From NCBI RefSeq assembly GCF_009828925.2, contig NZ_WUTY02000003.1, positions 1-64,000 of the forward strand: 64,000 bases of DNA. The letters are read 5' to 3'. A model generated the notes under the pieces. The model worked only from the letters and a program-made list of their open reading frames with translations. It searched no databases and was not told where the DNA came from. Shown here piece after piece: positions 8,841-17,552 of the stretch (the stretch's first letter is position 1; every line of letters starts with the position of its first letter). The stretch is from Methylicorpusculum oleiharenae (GTDB taxonomy: Bacteria; Pseudomonadota; Gammaproteobacteria; Methylococcales; Methylomonadaceae). Both the position numbers and the translations under genes were made by a program.

Positions 8841-8868
8841 TCAAATAAATCAAATAAATCAAATAAAT
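8841..8868 (+). repeat. Tandem 9-bp repeat at the PadR start
   Basis: Three tandem copies of TCAAATAAA directly abut the PadR ATG and occupy the place of the ribosome site; no Shine-Dalgarno is visible. A change in copy number would alter spacing between promoter and start. Confidence 0.8.
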
Positions 8869-8869
8869 C

Positions 8870-9211
8870 ATGAAAAATAATGAGGTCAAAGATAAACCCG
8901 TTTCAATGGGTGATTTGGAAAGATTTATTTTATTAGCAATTATCAACAATCATAACAATAGTTATGGCGTTGAAATTAGGCGCGAAATAAAGGAAAAAAT
9001 AGGAAAGGATGTTTCTGTAGGTGCTTTGTATACGACTTTAGATAGAATTGAAACAAAAGGCCTTGTAAAGTCTAAAGCGGGTGAAGCGACTGAAGAGCGC
9101 AGTGGGCGACAAAAAAAATATTTTCAGGTTACGGCATTGGGACAAAATTCATTGAACCAATCTCTGCGTGAGATTGCTTTGATGGCTAACGTCAACCCAA
9201 TTGCAATTTAA
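8870..9211 (+). CDS. PadR-family transcriptional regulator
   Basis: A 113-residue winged-helix protein. Residues 12-95 carry the PadR pattern: GDLERFILLAII, then YGVEIRREI, then SVGALYTTLDRIETKGLV, then GRQKKYFQVTALG. It sits 2 bases upstream of a membrane-protein gene, the standard pairing of PadR with permease-prefix (PPD2) proteins. The perfect palindrome at 8777-8799 is its likely operator. Confidence 0.9.
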   Translation: MKNNEVKDKPVSMGDLERFILLAIINNHNNSYGVEIRREIKEKIGKDVSVGALYTTLDRIETKGLVKSKAGEATEERSGRQKKYFQVTALGQNSLNQSLREIALMANVNPIAI

Positions 9212-9213
9212 AA

Positions 9214-9699
9214 ATGAACAACAAACAAGCCGATAACAATATTGACCATTTATTAGACGAGCTTAAGGTTGTAGTAAATGCAACCAAATTTTATTTTACT
9301 GATAGAAGAAGTCAATCATTTCGTCATCATATCAATGCAATGAAAGAGTTGAATTCTGTTTATCAAGGTAGCATTCACAGAATTTTTTCTATAACTGTTT
9401 TTAAAAAAACAATACCTGAAGATGTTTTACAAAAACAGCCGTATGTCATAGTGGGGCCGCCACAATTAGCTGAATATCTCCTTTATTTATTTATCCCAAA
9501 GAGTAATAGAGATGCGATCCTTGGCGATTTAGAGGAGGATTACAGAACCGTTTATCAAAAATTCGGTTCAAAACTTGCATTGATGTTTTATTGGTGGCAA
9601 GTCGTTACTTCAATTTGGCCACTAGTTTCAGCGTCGGTCGAAAAACTGTTTAAGCTGATTTTTAAAGGGATCTTGATCAAATTATCAATCAGCAAATAA
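9214..9699 (+). CDS. Permease-prefix-domain (PPD2-like) membrane protein
   Basis: A 161-residue protein. The C-terminal half contains PPQLAEYLLYLFIPKSNRD followed by ILGDLEEDYRTVYQKFG and YWWQVVTSIWP, the pattern of the domain found before macrolide-type ABC permeases and in stand-alone partners of PadR regulators. One hydrophobic segment near residues 125-155 may anchor it. It starts 2 bases after padR and is certainly co-transcribed. The N-terminal 75 residues are unassigned. Confidence 0.7.
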   Translation: MNNKQADNNIDHLLDELKVVVNATKFYFTDRRSQSFRHHINAMKELNSVYQGSIHRIFSITVFKKTIPEDVLQKQPYVIVGPPQLAEYLLYLFIPKSNRDAILGDLEEDYRTVYQKFGSKLALMFYWWQVVTSIWPLVSASVEKLFKLIFKGILIKLSISK

Positions 9700-9729
9700 A
9701 CGTTTTTTCGATTATGGCGAAGATTGTTC

Positions 9730-9765
9730 GCAGTGTTGGGTTGCTTCTATACAACCCAACACTGC
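9730..9765. terminator. Strong 14-bp hairpin after the PadR unit
   Basis: GCAGTGTTGGGTTG / CAACCCAACACTGC with an 8-base loop, perfectly paired, between two convergent genes. It lacks a T-tract on the plus side, so it may be a bidirectional terminator or mRNA-end stabiliser. Confidence 0.6.
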
Positions 9766-9767
9766 GC

Positions 9768-10004
9768 TCATGATTGGCTTATATTAATTTCTCCAAACCC
9801 CACCTCAAACAACACCCCCACGGCCGCGTCCAGGCGCTTGAATACGCGAACCTGGCCGCGCGCGGTTTCCAGCATCGGGTTCAGCTTGTGCTTTCCGGAC
9901 AGCGTGACGGTCCAGCCGTCTCCGGAGGCGTGTTTTTGGATGACGGGCGTTTCTAAAACGTCCGCCTGAAATAAGAGTTCGGCTTCTTTAATATTCATAT
10001 TCAC
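9768..10004 (-). CDS. Small conserved plasmid/ICE-type protein
   Basis: A 78-residue protein: ...GDGWTVTLSGKHK..., then LETARGQVRVFKRLDAAVGVLFEVGF. The pattern of one beta-rich half followed by RG-x-R-x-F-K-x-L-D-A-A is recurrent in small proteins of plasmids and integrative elements. Its function is unknown to me. It is divergent from the 10072-10725 gene, with shared CACTTTT boxes between them. Met 1 or Met 3 could be the start; no ribosome site is evident. Confidence 0.6.
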   Translation of the reverse strand: MNMNIKEAELLFQADVLETPVIQKHASGDGWTVTLSGKHKLNPMLETARGQVRVFKRLDAAVGVLFEVGFGEINISQS

Positions 10005-10069
10005 TTTTGCGGCTACAAAAGTTAGACTAAGTTAAAACAAAATTACACTTTTGTATGTTAAAAGTGAAT
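9999..10069. promoter_or_regulatory. Divergent operator with CACTTTT boxes
   Basis: The stretch between two divergent genes has ATTCACTTTT at 9999-10008 and its inverse AAAAGTGAAT at 10060-10069. A tighter inverted repeat CACTTTT-N7-AAAAGTG lies at 10046-10066. These look like binding sites of one regulator controlling both genes. Confidence 0.55.
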
Positions 10070-10071
10070 CT

Positions 10072-10725
10072 ATGAAAGTGCGAATCGTCTTTATTGTAGC
10101 CTTATTCTTACCGTTCCGGGTAGTGGCCTGGGAGGATGATGCCGTTTTGTCGTTTATCAGCCAGGTCAACCCGATCATTTTGGCGCAGCGCAACGTCACC
10201 CAAGCCTACGCCCAACCGGATTCGGTGACCTGGGCCTTGCAAAACACCTCACTGAGCGGCCGACTGGGCTTTGGCGGTACCGACTTCCGGGACGATCCTT
10301 ACACCGTATTCGGCGGACTGCAGATCAACATCCCGCTGTCGTCGATCAAGGAGGAACGCGAGCAGGCCTTGAAGGTGGTGGCTGAAGCCAAGGCGTTAGA
10401 CGATATGCACACCAAAGCGCTGCTCGATATCGCCCAATTGCGGCAGATGGAAGCGGAACTCGAAGCCTCTCAGGTGCGCAGAACGTTTCTGAAAGAAAAG
10501 GCCGCCTGGCTGAAACAGCGCATCGATGAGGGTTATTCGTCAGAAATGAACGAACTGTGGACCATCGGCAGCAAACTTAACACCGAAGACGCCTTGATTG
10601 CCAAGGTGGGCTTGTTGGCCAAGACCCAGCGTTACAAGCTGGCCAAATACGCCGGCACGGAATGGCCAACTTTGTTGGCGTATCTGGAAGGCAAAACCGA
10701 GACGTTAGGGGGTTATGATGGATGA
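10072..10725 (+). CDS. Secreted coiled-coil protein
   Basis: About 217 residues from the ATG at 10072 (a TTG at 10051 extends it by 7). The N-terminus is a signal peptide (KVRIVFIVALFLPFRVVAW, cleavage near AW-ED). Residues about 95-175 form long helices rich in E, K, A and L (VVAEAKALDDMHTKALLDIAQ...), resembling half of a TolC-like outer-membrane efflux repeat or a periplasmic coiled coil. It overlaps the next gene by 11 bases, implying coupled synthesis with the membrane ATPase. No exact family is recognised. Confidence 0.6.
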   Translation: MKVRIVFIVALFLPFRVVAWEDDAVLSFISQVNPIILAQRNVTQAYAQPDSVTWALQNTSLSGRLGFGGTDFRDDPYTVFGGLQINIPLSSIKEEREQALKVVAEAKALDDMHTKALLDIAQLRQMEAELEASQVRRTFLKEKAAWLKQRIDEGYSSEMNELWTIGSKLNTEDALIAKVGLLAKTQRYKLAKYAGTEWPTLLAYLEGKTETLGGYDG

Positions 10726-11647
10726 GATCGTTGGGTTGCTGGGCCGTGATGATCTGGTCGCCGAGCTGGTGACCGAGATCCGCAAGGGCAAGCACGTTAT
10801 TTTGACCGGCCCGGTCGGCATCGGTAAATCGGCGGTGCTGAAAGCGGCGCTGGTCAAGGTCGCGGCGCATGCTGCCGGGGGCTTGCTGATCACCTTGCAC
10901 GATCACCAGGCGAAAGGCCAGTTTGTGGAAATGGCTCGGCAGATGCTGGCTTTGGGCTTGATCAGTGCCAAGGAATTGGAGTTGCCGGCCAAGTTTCACG
11001 GCGTGCCGGGGTCTGAAATCGATTGGCGGGAAGTCAAAAGCCAGGTCAACCGGATGAGCATGCGCGATCTGACCCATGCGATCATTCCGGCATTGGCCCG
11101 GGCCGACAGCAAGCCGGTGATTGCTGCCGATGATCTGACGTCGCTCACACCTACGCAAATGGCCTTCTGGCTGGCCATTTTCGATCATGCCCAGGTGATC
11201 GGCTGCGCTTCCGATAAAAAAGCCCGGGTGCGTAAGCTCTGGTGGAAAATGAAGGAGATTGCCGTTAAGCCATTGCCGGCGGAAGTGATTCGCCAGGTCG
11301 TCAAAAAGTACATCGAAACCCAAGGTGTGTTGATCGAATCGCCGGACCTTTACATTTCCCACGTCGTCAAGCAGTCGGGCGGGGTGCCGCAGGCGATCTA
11401 CGACATGCTGGATGAATCCGGCAAAGAGCGGATTATCGACAAGCGCAAGGTGCGGGAAATGCGGCATGAGGCCGGCGTGGCCTACCTGGATTTTACGCCG
11501 ATGATCATGATTCTGGGCGCACTGATCGTGTCGATGCGTTATGTGGGCATGGGGACCGGTGATAAGACCTTGTACATCATTGGCGGTATCGGCGCGGCGA
11601 TGTTCCTGACGTTCCGGTTCTTTATCTTCAAAGGGGTAGGGCGGTAG
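10715..11647 (+). CDS. Membrane-anchored AAA-type ATPase
   Basis: 310 residues. Walker A is GPVGIGKS at about residues 33-40; a Walker B-like strand ends PVIAADDL near residues 130-137. The C-terminus has two hydrophobic segments (MIMILGALIVSMRYVGM and LYIIGGIGAAMFLTFRFFIF), placing the ATPase on the inner membrane with the nucleotide domain in the cytoplasm. It overlaps the preceding secreted coiled-coil gene, so the two may span the envelope together. The family is not identified; it resembles ExeA/STAND-like ATPases only in the P-loop. Confidence 0.65.
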   Translation: MMDEIVGLLGRDDLVAELVTEIRKGKHVILTGPVGIGKSAVLKAALVKVAAHAAGGLLITLHDHQAKGQFVEMARQMLALGLISAKELELPAKFHGVPGSEIDWREVKSQVNRMSMRDLTHAIIPALARADSKPVIAADDLTSLTPTQMAFWLAIFDHAQVIGCASDKKARVRKLWWKMKEIAVKPLPAEVIRQVVKKYIETQGVLIESPDLYISHVVKQSGGVPQAIYDMLDESGKERIIDKRKVREMRHEAGVAYLDFTPMIMILGALIVSMRYVGMGTGDKTLYIIGGIGAAMFLTFRFFIFKGVGR

Positions 11648-11654
11648 TATCGTA

Positions 11655-11860
11655 TGATATCAAGTGATATGAAATCATATCATTTCATATCATACCAAAG
11701 AGGGATGTTTACGATACCTTTTTAATGCTGTAACGGAGCCGTTTTGGTACCAAAAAGGTACACGTTAATCCGCTGTTTACGGACTGGGCAGCAGAGCCTT
11801 AACCCGTACCTAAACGGCACACTTTTAGTATCAAACCGGTACCTATTCAGCATCAAATTA
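11655..11860 (+). promoter_or_regulatory. Repeat-rich control region
   Basis: It contains a dyad GATATGAAAT-CATATC-ATTTCATATC (about 11668-11693). Several GGTACC/GGTAC words follow with A/T runs (TTTGGTACCAAAAAGGTAC, AAACCGGTACC). It separates the ATPase gene from the truncated hydrolase gene. These repeats look like operator sites for an unknown regulator. Confidence 0.45.
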
Positions 11861-11865
11861 ATACT

Positions 11866-12198
11866 ATGTTAGCCGCCACCCACGCCGCCTTTTCCACTGC
11901 GCTTTATTTAGGCGGCGCGGCGGTATTCGAATACCAGACCGATCCCGTTTCCTGGGGCCTGGCCATCCTGTTTTCCTTCATGCCTGATATCGATATCCCG
12001 ACCTCGCGGGTAGGGCGGCCGCTATTCTGGCTATCGGTACCTTTGGAAAAGCGCTTTGGCCACCGCACCATTACCCATTCCGTTATCGGCGTGGCCATCC
12101 TGGCGGCGCTGGCTTCACCGCTGTATTTTGCCTATCCGCTGTGCTTCTGGTCCGTCCTGGGCGGCTACTGGTCCCATATCCAGATCGGCCGACCGTAA
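11866..12198 (+). pseudogene. Truncated YdjM-like membrane-bound metal-dependent hydrolase
   Basis: 110 residues, starting MLAATHAAFSTALYLGGAAV, with the pattern SFMPDIDIPTSRVGR...GHRTITHSVIG of the YdjM/DUF457 family of membrane hydrolases (Asp-x-Asp and His-x5-His metal ligands). Full-length members continue past GGYWSH with more membrane segments. Here the frame ends at a TAA inside the left end of the 229-bp MITE, so the gene is cut at its 3' side. Confidence 0.7.
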
Positions 12199-12421
12199 GG
12201 ATTCCTCCGTAAATGAGTAAAGTGACCTCGTGACCCTTGGTAACACTGGCTTGGAAATACCAACAGCAAGAAAAACGCTCGTTAATCTTGCGGTCAAAAA
12301 ATCGCCCGTTTGATCGGGAGAAAGCACAAGAAAACTGATTGTGAAAATCAAAAAAGATTCAACGCCTCGATTTTGCTTTTCTTGTCCTTCCAGTTACTCA
12401 TTTACGAAGCGATCCTTACGG
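12193..12421 (+). mobile_element. 229-bp MITE, copy 1
   Basis: 28-bp terminal inverted repeats begin CCGTAAGG and end ...GTAAATGAGTAA (12193-12220 and 12394-12421). The second copy at 52126-52354 is exactly the same length and lies in opposite orientation. The interior has no gene. It truncates the YdjM-like gene. The ten bases GATCGGCCGA outside the left end are shared with the other copy. Confidence 0.8.
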
Positions 12422-12635
12422 TACCCCATACTGAACGCCAGCAAATAGAGAGGCGACAGATTCTTCGGCAAACTCAGCGAGTTTATCCGGGCCGGTGTGT
12501 AAAGATATGTAGATACAAGCTTTAACACAAATATTAGCCGCATAGTGTTAGCGAATTAGGATGAAGCGCTGTTTTAGCCATATAATTTTTACTCTGATCC
12601 TAATTATTCTAATTATTTCTTGTGGCGGCAATGGT

Positions 12636-13332
12636 TTACCTGCTGTTACAGGCTGTTTGTATAGCATTGAAAGCAATGGTCAATTCATCACCTGTTTTGC
12701 CTGCAGGATTGTTCGCAGCAATTGCCATTTGGCATCGTGTGATCATCTGCTTATTCCAAAGAACGGAGAGTTCATTAGAAAGATTGTTGCTTTCGTTTTC
12801 CGACACTTTTTTAAGCCCTACAAAAATTTCTCCAAGGGCACTTGTGAAACCACCTAAGGCACTGGCAGGAATTTTTGCTAACCCTAGTAACTCGCTGTCG
12901 GTGTTTTGTTTTAAGCTGTTCACAACGCCGTTTATTAGAGTAATGTCGCTTGTATTATCTGTGAATAAGGTTTCAGAAATAGGGGCTAAGTAAACTCCAG
13001 ACTCATTGGGTGAGAATGCATTAAATATAGCCGATGCATTTCTGTCCTTTTCGTATATTATGACTTTGTATGGTCTGTCCTGCTTGTAGTAAACTCCAGG
13101 GACAGATCCAACCGCATATTGATCTAAAGGACCCATGGCCATTAGATTTCGCGCCAACCTTTTGTAAATTAAAAAATAATCAGCAATCATTCTCCAACCA
13201 TAGGAGCTAGGGTCCAACCAAGATGAATTGCCAGGATGTTTAAGATTTATGAATTCACGCTCTATATCTACGTAAAGCCCACATATCTCTTTGTGGTTAT
13301 CCTCGTCAAGGTTTAGAGGGTCGATTAGTAGT
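12636..13332 (-). pseudogene. 3' half of a lipoprotein gene split by the transposon
   Basis: It codes in frame for IDPLNLDEDNHKEICGLYVD...IQTACNSR. Removing the transposon and one AGTAGT duplication joins it in frame to 18982-19649, giving a 452-residue product. The half alone is open from inside the transposon end, but that is chance. The C-terminal part has no recognised domain (small-residue helix near ALGGFTSALGEIF). Confidence 0.85.
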
Positions 13333-13500
13333 TGTAGCGGCTTGCAATCAAAAACCCTCAAACCAGCAATCAGCGCAATTTTCGACCGGAATTAAATGCA
13401 ACTGAAGGCCATTCAAACCGAGATTATTTGCAACTGAACCTGCAATCATTCATACCGACCTGCAATTATCCGCCGGAAACCAGGATTATTTGCAACTGAC
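13333..13500 (+). repeat. Left transposon end with transposase sites
   Basis: About 165 bp that reappear inverted at 18813-18981 with only a few differences. It contains repeated TTTGCAACTGA-type words (ATTATTTGCAACTGA twice, AAATGCAACTGA, and CTGCAAT words), the multiple transposase-binding sites expected at ends of this transposon class. Confidence 0.85.
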
Positions 13501-13510
13501 CGCAGATAGT

Positions 13511-14482
13511 TCAAATTGGTAATCCAGCCAGGCGCATACGATCTCGTAGCTCGCTGGCACGGACTGGATCGAGCTGGTTGGCAAATAGCGCTTTGATTTC
13601 TGCCGGTTTTGCATCAAAGTTCTGCACCAATTCCCGCAGACCATAGCCTTGCCGCGTGATGGTGGCCTCCATATCATCCAAATGCTTGGAGAGTACCGTT
13701 TCGACCAATTCAGCATCTACCGGTAATTCGCCTGATTGATAACCGGCTTCAAAAGCCTGAGTGAGATGCCATTCGATCTGTAAGGCTGTCCGTAACCGGC
13801 TTGCCAAGAGATCGATGGCATCGGCGGTCATCAATGCCTCTATCCCTTCCTGGCGTCCGGTGCAGGTAGTGAGCAACCATCGAATGTATTCACGTTGGCT
13901 GCCCGTGATACCATCCATTGAAAACATATCGGTACGTAAGCCGATTTCTTCCAATTTGGGGCGGCGCAAATCATTACGCAGCTTGGGCCAACCCGCAAGG
14001 ACTACTGACAAACATCCGCCATCGCTTTCAATCACTTCCATAAGCCGTTTGATGCCGGTTAAAGCGTCATCTTTCAAGGCATGGGCATCGTCGATAAATA
14101 AAGCCACCGGGCGTTTGCCCTTTTTGACCAACTCCTGTAATTCCCGTTCACGGTCCTCGGATCGGGAAGGTATCCTGACCTTCTTTCCGGCTGACAGATC
14201 GTAGAACAGTGCCGCCATCAGTGTGTTCAGTTTAACGTTGTGCTTTTCTACCGCCTGTGAGCGGGAGACGGTGACTTTATTTTCGTCTTTCAGTTGTTGC
14301 TGCAATCGCCGTAAAGTGACGGTTTTGCCGCTGCCAATGACGCCGTAGAGAACGATAATCCGGCCTTCATGGATAGCACCGCGAATATTCTTGAACAATT
14401 GACTGTGATGTTCGGTTTCGTAATAACCGGCGCGATTCAGTGGTTTGGTTAGCCCATAATAGTCCATCACTTCAACCCGCAT
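13511..14482 (-). CDS. Transposition AAA+ ATPase (TniB/TnsC-type)
   Basis: 323 residues. Walker A is GVIGSGKT (about 48-55), Walker B VALFIDDAHAL (about 125-135), then a sensor region AGWPKLRNDL. This is the ExeA/IstB/TniB-type ATPase that selects targets and activates the DDE transposase. Its ATG overlaps the end of the transposase gene by 11 bases and has AAGGGGG upstream, indicating coupled translation. It is the last gene before the left end. Confidence 0.88.
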   Translation of the reverse strand: MRVEVMDYYGLTKPLNRAGYYETEHHSQLFKNIRGAIHEGRIIVLYGVIGSGKTVTLRRLQQQLKDENKVTVSRSQAVEKHNVKLNTLMAALFYDLSAGKKVRIPSRSEDRERELQELVKKGKRPVALFIDDAHALKDDALTGIKRLMEVIESDGGCLSVVLAGWPKLRNDLRRPKLEEIGLRTDMFSMDGITGSQREYIRWLLTTCTGRQEGIEALMTADAIDLLASRLRTALQIEWHLTQAFEAGYQSGELPVDAELVETVLSKHLDDMEATITRQGYGLRELVQNFDAKPAEIKALFANQLDPVRASELRDRMRLAGLPI

Positions 14483-16148
14483 GTTGACCCCCTTGGGTTT
14501 CTTGGTGTCTAAAGTATTCCCGGATGCGTGTAAGTACGATACTTCGCGCGAGGGTTTCGGCTAGCACGTTGTCGATGAATGCGCGATCATTGGGTGTAAG
14601 CTTAGCTAATGGCTTGGCAATTTCATCGGCGATAGCCAGCTTAGCCGCGATCTTGCTAGGATAATGGTATTCCTGAAGGTCGGTGATGAAGGGCTGCCGC
14701 GGCAGATCTTCCTTTAATATCGCCGGTTCCGTCAGTTGGAAATCCGTTTCACCGGTTAATGCGGCGATGGGAAGCCCGAGTTGATCGGCAAGTTGCCGGA
14801 TGCGATCAGCCTTTTCGTCTATTGCCGTTTTCTTGAAGGCCCGGTACCGATTAAGGGGAATGGGGCCTGAAATAGGAGCGTATGGCCCGGAACGTTCGCC
14901 ATCGTATTCGACATAGAGTTCGGTGTCGAATAACCCCCATAGTAGCAACACGGTTTCACCGGCCAGTTCCGGCGCTACCTCATAGGCGGTACCATCCACC
15001 GAAACCCGCGCATCGGCCCCGACCTTGTGCCGCTCTGGCTCCCGAGCAAACCGGCAAAACTGTTCCCAGGAACACATTTCGCGAAAACCAATTGCCGGCA
15101 AGTTGGCGAGCCAGTCCTCCAGCCGTGTGTGTGGTTCGCTCCGATGTGGCTTCCGGTTGTAGTCCAACAAATAATTTTGCAACCACAAGTTGGCTTCGGC
15201 CTCATTCTGCGGCTGATGGAAATGATACAGGGTTTCATGTACCTCTTTCACGGTACGAAACGGCCGTTCAACTTTGCCGGTAGCACGAGCAGTGACGCGG
15301 CGGCCATCTTTTCCCGCTGGCATGTGGGTTTGCCAATTGGTACCCAATGCATCCATCACATTCTGGAAAACCCGGCTCTTGGACACCGGGCCACAATCCA
15401 TGTAGATCATTTCCGGAATGCCTTGAAACGGAAAATCCGGCATGTAGGGTTTGGGCGCCATGGCATTGAACAGAAACCGCAACGCCGATTCGGCATCTTC
15501 ACCGTAGACACAACGATATTCCTCATACCCTACTCCACTGCGGTCATCGACAATGCTGTATAGCATCAGGGTGGGCGCACCTCGGCTGGGTTCAATCCAC
15601 AAGGGTGCTTTAACATGTTTAAGCTCGGAAGGCGACATATCGAATTGCCAGCAAGCGTTGCTTAATTCGGCCTGGAACCGCACTGCGGGGGGTTGTCGGG
15701 TCAATCGCGGTTGATCGAGTTTCCAGTAGCTCAGGTAATAATTTACTGTACTGGCAGTTAATAAACCTTTGGGAACACGGATCAATCCTTGTGGGGTTTC
15801 TAAGCCATATTTTTCCATCAGTTCGATGGCCCGGCAAGTGGAAACATGGCGGCCCTTCTTGTTAGTCGTCCGCAGTTTCAATGCCGCGATCAGTTCGCAG
15901 TAGTGCTCCAGTTCTGGTTTCGGTAGCACACGCGGTTTGCCACGGTCGCCGCGCTGGGCGGCCTTGGGTTTGTGTAAATCCCGGAGTGCGCGATAAACCG
16001 TGTCGGTGGAAACGGCGTAGAGTTCGGCGATGGATTTGACCTGGGCAGCTCGTTCCGGACTTTTTGGGGGCAATCGATCCAGCCGTTGGCGCAATGCCAA
16101 CAGCGAGTCAGTTGGAATGGGGCTATGCCGCGTCGCGGGCATTGACAC
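14472..16148 (-). CDS. DDE transposase (TniA/TnsB/Mu-type)
   Basis: 558 residues. An N-terminal helix-turn-helix region (about 40-70) comes first. The integrase core follows, with Asp in CWQFDMSP (about 172), Asp in SIVDDRSGV or YMDCGPVS, and Glu in RATGKVERPF (about 292). After it lies a Mu-type C-terminal beta barrel (DARVSVDGTAYEV). This is the catalytic subunit for cut and join at the TGT...ACA ends. It overlaps the resolvase gene by 26 bases upstream and the ATPase gene downstream, forming one operon. Confidence 0.9.
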   Translation of the reverse strand: MSMPATRHSPIPTDSLLALRQRLDRLPPKSPERAAQVKSIAELYAVSTDTVYRALRDLHKPKAAQRGDRGKPRVLPKPELEHYCELIAALKLRTTNKKGRHVSTCRAIELMEKYGLETPQGLIRVPKGLLTASTVNYYLSYWKLDQPRLTRQPPAVRFQAELSNACWQFDMSPSELKHVKAPLWIEPSRGAPTLMLYSIVDDRSGVGYEEYRCVYGEDAESALRFLFNAMAPKPYMPDFPFQGIPEMIYMDCGPVSKSRVFQNVMDALGTNWQTHMPAGKDGRRVTARATGKVERPFRTVKEVHETLYHFHQPQNEAEANLWLQNYLLDYNRKPHRSEPHTRLEDWLANLPAIGFREMCSWEQFCRFAREPERHKVGADARVSVDGTAYEVAPELAGETVLLLWGLFDTELYVEYDGERSGPYAPISGPIPLNRYRAFKKTAIDEKADRIRQLADQLGLPIAALTGETDFQLTEPAILKEDLPRQPFITDLQEYHYPSKIAAKLAIADEIAKPLAKLTPNDRAFIDNVLAETLARSIVLTRIREYFRHQETQGGQHAG

Positions 16149-16698
16149 CCTGCTCCGCGAGATAGTTATACAGAGTGCTTTTGGAAATCCCCATGATTTG
16201 GCAGATTTCCACGATGCTGTGTTGGCGTTCTTTATAAAGGCGTAACGCTAGCTCGCGTTTTTTCGGATCAAGTAGCTTTGGCCGACCGCCTAGCCGTCCT
16301 CGTGCACGCGCTGCCGACAATCCCGCCTGGGTGCGTTCGCGAATCAGGTTGCGTTCGAACTCAGCCAAAGCGCCGAACAGATGAAACACCAATCGGCCAC
16401 CACTGGTGGTGGTATCAATATTCTCTTGCAGGCTTCGGAGTCCGATGCCTTGCTGTTCCAGTTTTTCAACCAGGTGGATCAGATGTTTCAAAGAGCGCCC
16501 CAGTCGATCCAGACGCCAAACCACCAGCGTGTCATCTGAGCGGGCTATTTCCAGAACACCGGCCAGACCAAGACGGTCGGTACTAGCACCGCTCTGCTGA
16601 TCCGTGTAAATCTTTTCGCAACCCGCTTTTTCAAGCGCGTCCCGTTGCAAGTCCAGATTCTGATCATCAGTGGACACCCTGGCATAACCGATCAACAT
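16123..16698 (-). CDS. Serine resolvase (TniR/TnpR-type)
   Basis: 191 residues from the ATG at 16698 (MLIGYARVSTDDQNLDLQRD); an upstream Met extends the ORF by 11 residues but the family starts at MLIGYARVS. The catalytic Ser is in RVSTDDQ, with conserved arginines in WRLDRLGRS and EFERNLIRERT. The C-terminal Hin-type helix-turn-helix is SIVEICQIMGISKSTLYNYL. It resolves transposition cointegrates, probably at the inverted-repeat region just upstream. Confidence 0.92.
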   Translation of the reverse strand: MLIGYARVSTDDQNLDLQRDALEKAGCEKIYTDQQSGASTDRLGLAGVLEIARSDDTLVVWRLDRLGRSLKHLIHLVEKLEQQGIGLRSLQENIDTTTSGGRLVFHLFGALAEFERNLIRERTQAGLSAARARGRLGGRPKLLDPKKRELALRLYKERQHSIVEICQIMGISKSTLYNYLAEQGVNARDAA

Positions 16699-16734
16699 TA
16701 TTTCTCTATCCTCTAGTCCAATAAGTCTCAAGAA

Positions 16735-16900
16735 CGGAGTATATCTGGAATTTGTTTTGTGGAATAGTTTTATGGACTCTGGAAGCCATATGGAACGGTG
16801 TCATGATATGGAAGATTAAAAAGTCCAGAAAACGGACGTATTCTGGACTGGACAATTTTCGAAGTCGGTGTCAGCAGCAACTTGGCCGACAAAGACACAA
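16735..16900. promoter_or_regulatory. Probable resolution (res) site
   Basis: Between the resolvase gene and merR are imperfect inverted repeats, notably GTCCAGAA...TTCTGGAC around 16824-16855, plus related TCTGGA/TGGAA words from 16745 on. A res site lies next to the resolvase gene in this transposon class; exact subsites are not defined. Confidence 0.5.
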
Positions 16901-17049
16901 CCCATACTTGTCCATTTGCCTCAATTACTTAATTGGCAGGCATCTGAGCCCAAGCCACCATTCAAGATAATATTTATGGTTGTTTATAAATAGCTGATGA
17001 TTGGAAAACTGAGGGACAATAAAACCCCTTCAACATTTAATTCAAAGAA

Positions 17050-17457
17050 ATGTCGCCTTTAACCATCGGCAAACTTGCCAAGCAAACCGAAGTCACCATT
17101 GAGACTATCCGCCACTATCAACGCATTGGTTTACTGACGGAACCAGAGAAACCCCAGGGTGGCTACCGATGTTATTCAGATGATGCGATTACTCGAATCC
17201 GCTTTATCAAGCGCGCTCAACAGGCTGGATTTACCTTGAAGGAAATTGCCACTTTATTATCTCTCGATGGAGCTCATTGCACGGATATACGACAACTCGC
17301 CGAGCAGAAATGCCAGCAGATCAATCAACAGATTAAGGATTTAACGGCTCTCCGTCAGGTATTGGTAACCCTGGTCAATGACTGTCAGGAGACAGCATCA
17401 TTCGAGCGTTGCGCCATTCTCGATGCGTTTAGCGATGATGCTTCAACCAAGCCCTGA
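17050..17457 (+). CDS. merR: Mercury-responsive regulator MerR
   Basis: 135 residues. The N-terminal MerR winged helix (LTIGKLAKQTEVTIETIRHYQ) is followed by a dimerisation helix. The three Hg-binding cysteines of MerR are all conserved: C77 (GAHCTDIRQLAE), C112 (NDCQE) and C121 (ERCAI), equivalent to C82/C117/C126 of Tn501 MerR. Unlike in most Gram-negative mer operons it is in the same orientation as merT and lies upstream of it. Its operator is the dyad at 17484-17505. Confidence 0.93.
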   Translation: MSPLTIGKLAKQTEVTIETIRHYQRIGLLTEPEKPQGGYRCYSDDAITRIRFIKRAQQAGFTLKEIATLLSLDGAHCTDIRQLAEQKCQQINQQIKDLTALRQVLVTLVNDCQETASFERCAILDAFSDDASTKP

Positions 17458-17480
17458 TTCATAATGACATTGCCGCCCAC

Positions 17481-17511
17481 TTGACCCTGTTCTAAAGAAC
17501 AGGGTTTAGAC
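17481..17511 (+). promoter_or_regulatory. MerR-controlled promoter/operator of merT
   Basis: TTGACC (17481-17486) and TTAGAC (17506-17511) are separated by 19 bases, the overlong spacer typical of MerR-activated promoters. The spacer is filled by a perfect dyad ACCCTGTTCT-AA-AGAACAGGGT (17484-17505). MerR would untwist this DNA on binding Hg(II). Confidence 0.85.
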
Positions 17512-17552
17512 TTCTGACCAACATTGGTAATTGTTTGGTTTAGGAGATTCAC

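Noticed and set aside
10577-11467. Long minus-strand ORF (296 codons)
   Set aside because: It is antisense to the AAA ATPase and coiled-coil genes; its translation is rich in H, R and P with no motifs, a shadow frame.
12310-12857. Plus-strand ORFs near the MITE and the split gene
   Set aside because: They run through the MITE and antisense to the lipoprotein half; no start signal or domain.
15027-15563. Plus-strand ORF of 178 codons
   Set aside because: It lies inside the DDE transposase gene on the opposite strand and has no domain.
17484-17505. Rho-independent terminator of merR
   Set aside because: The dyad sits exactly in the 19-bp spacer of a -35/-10 pair ahead of merT and lacks a T-tract, as expected of a MerR operator.
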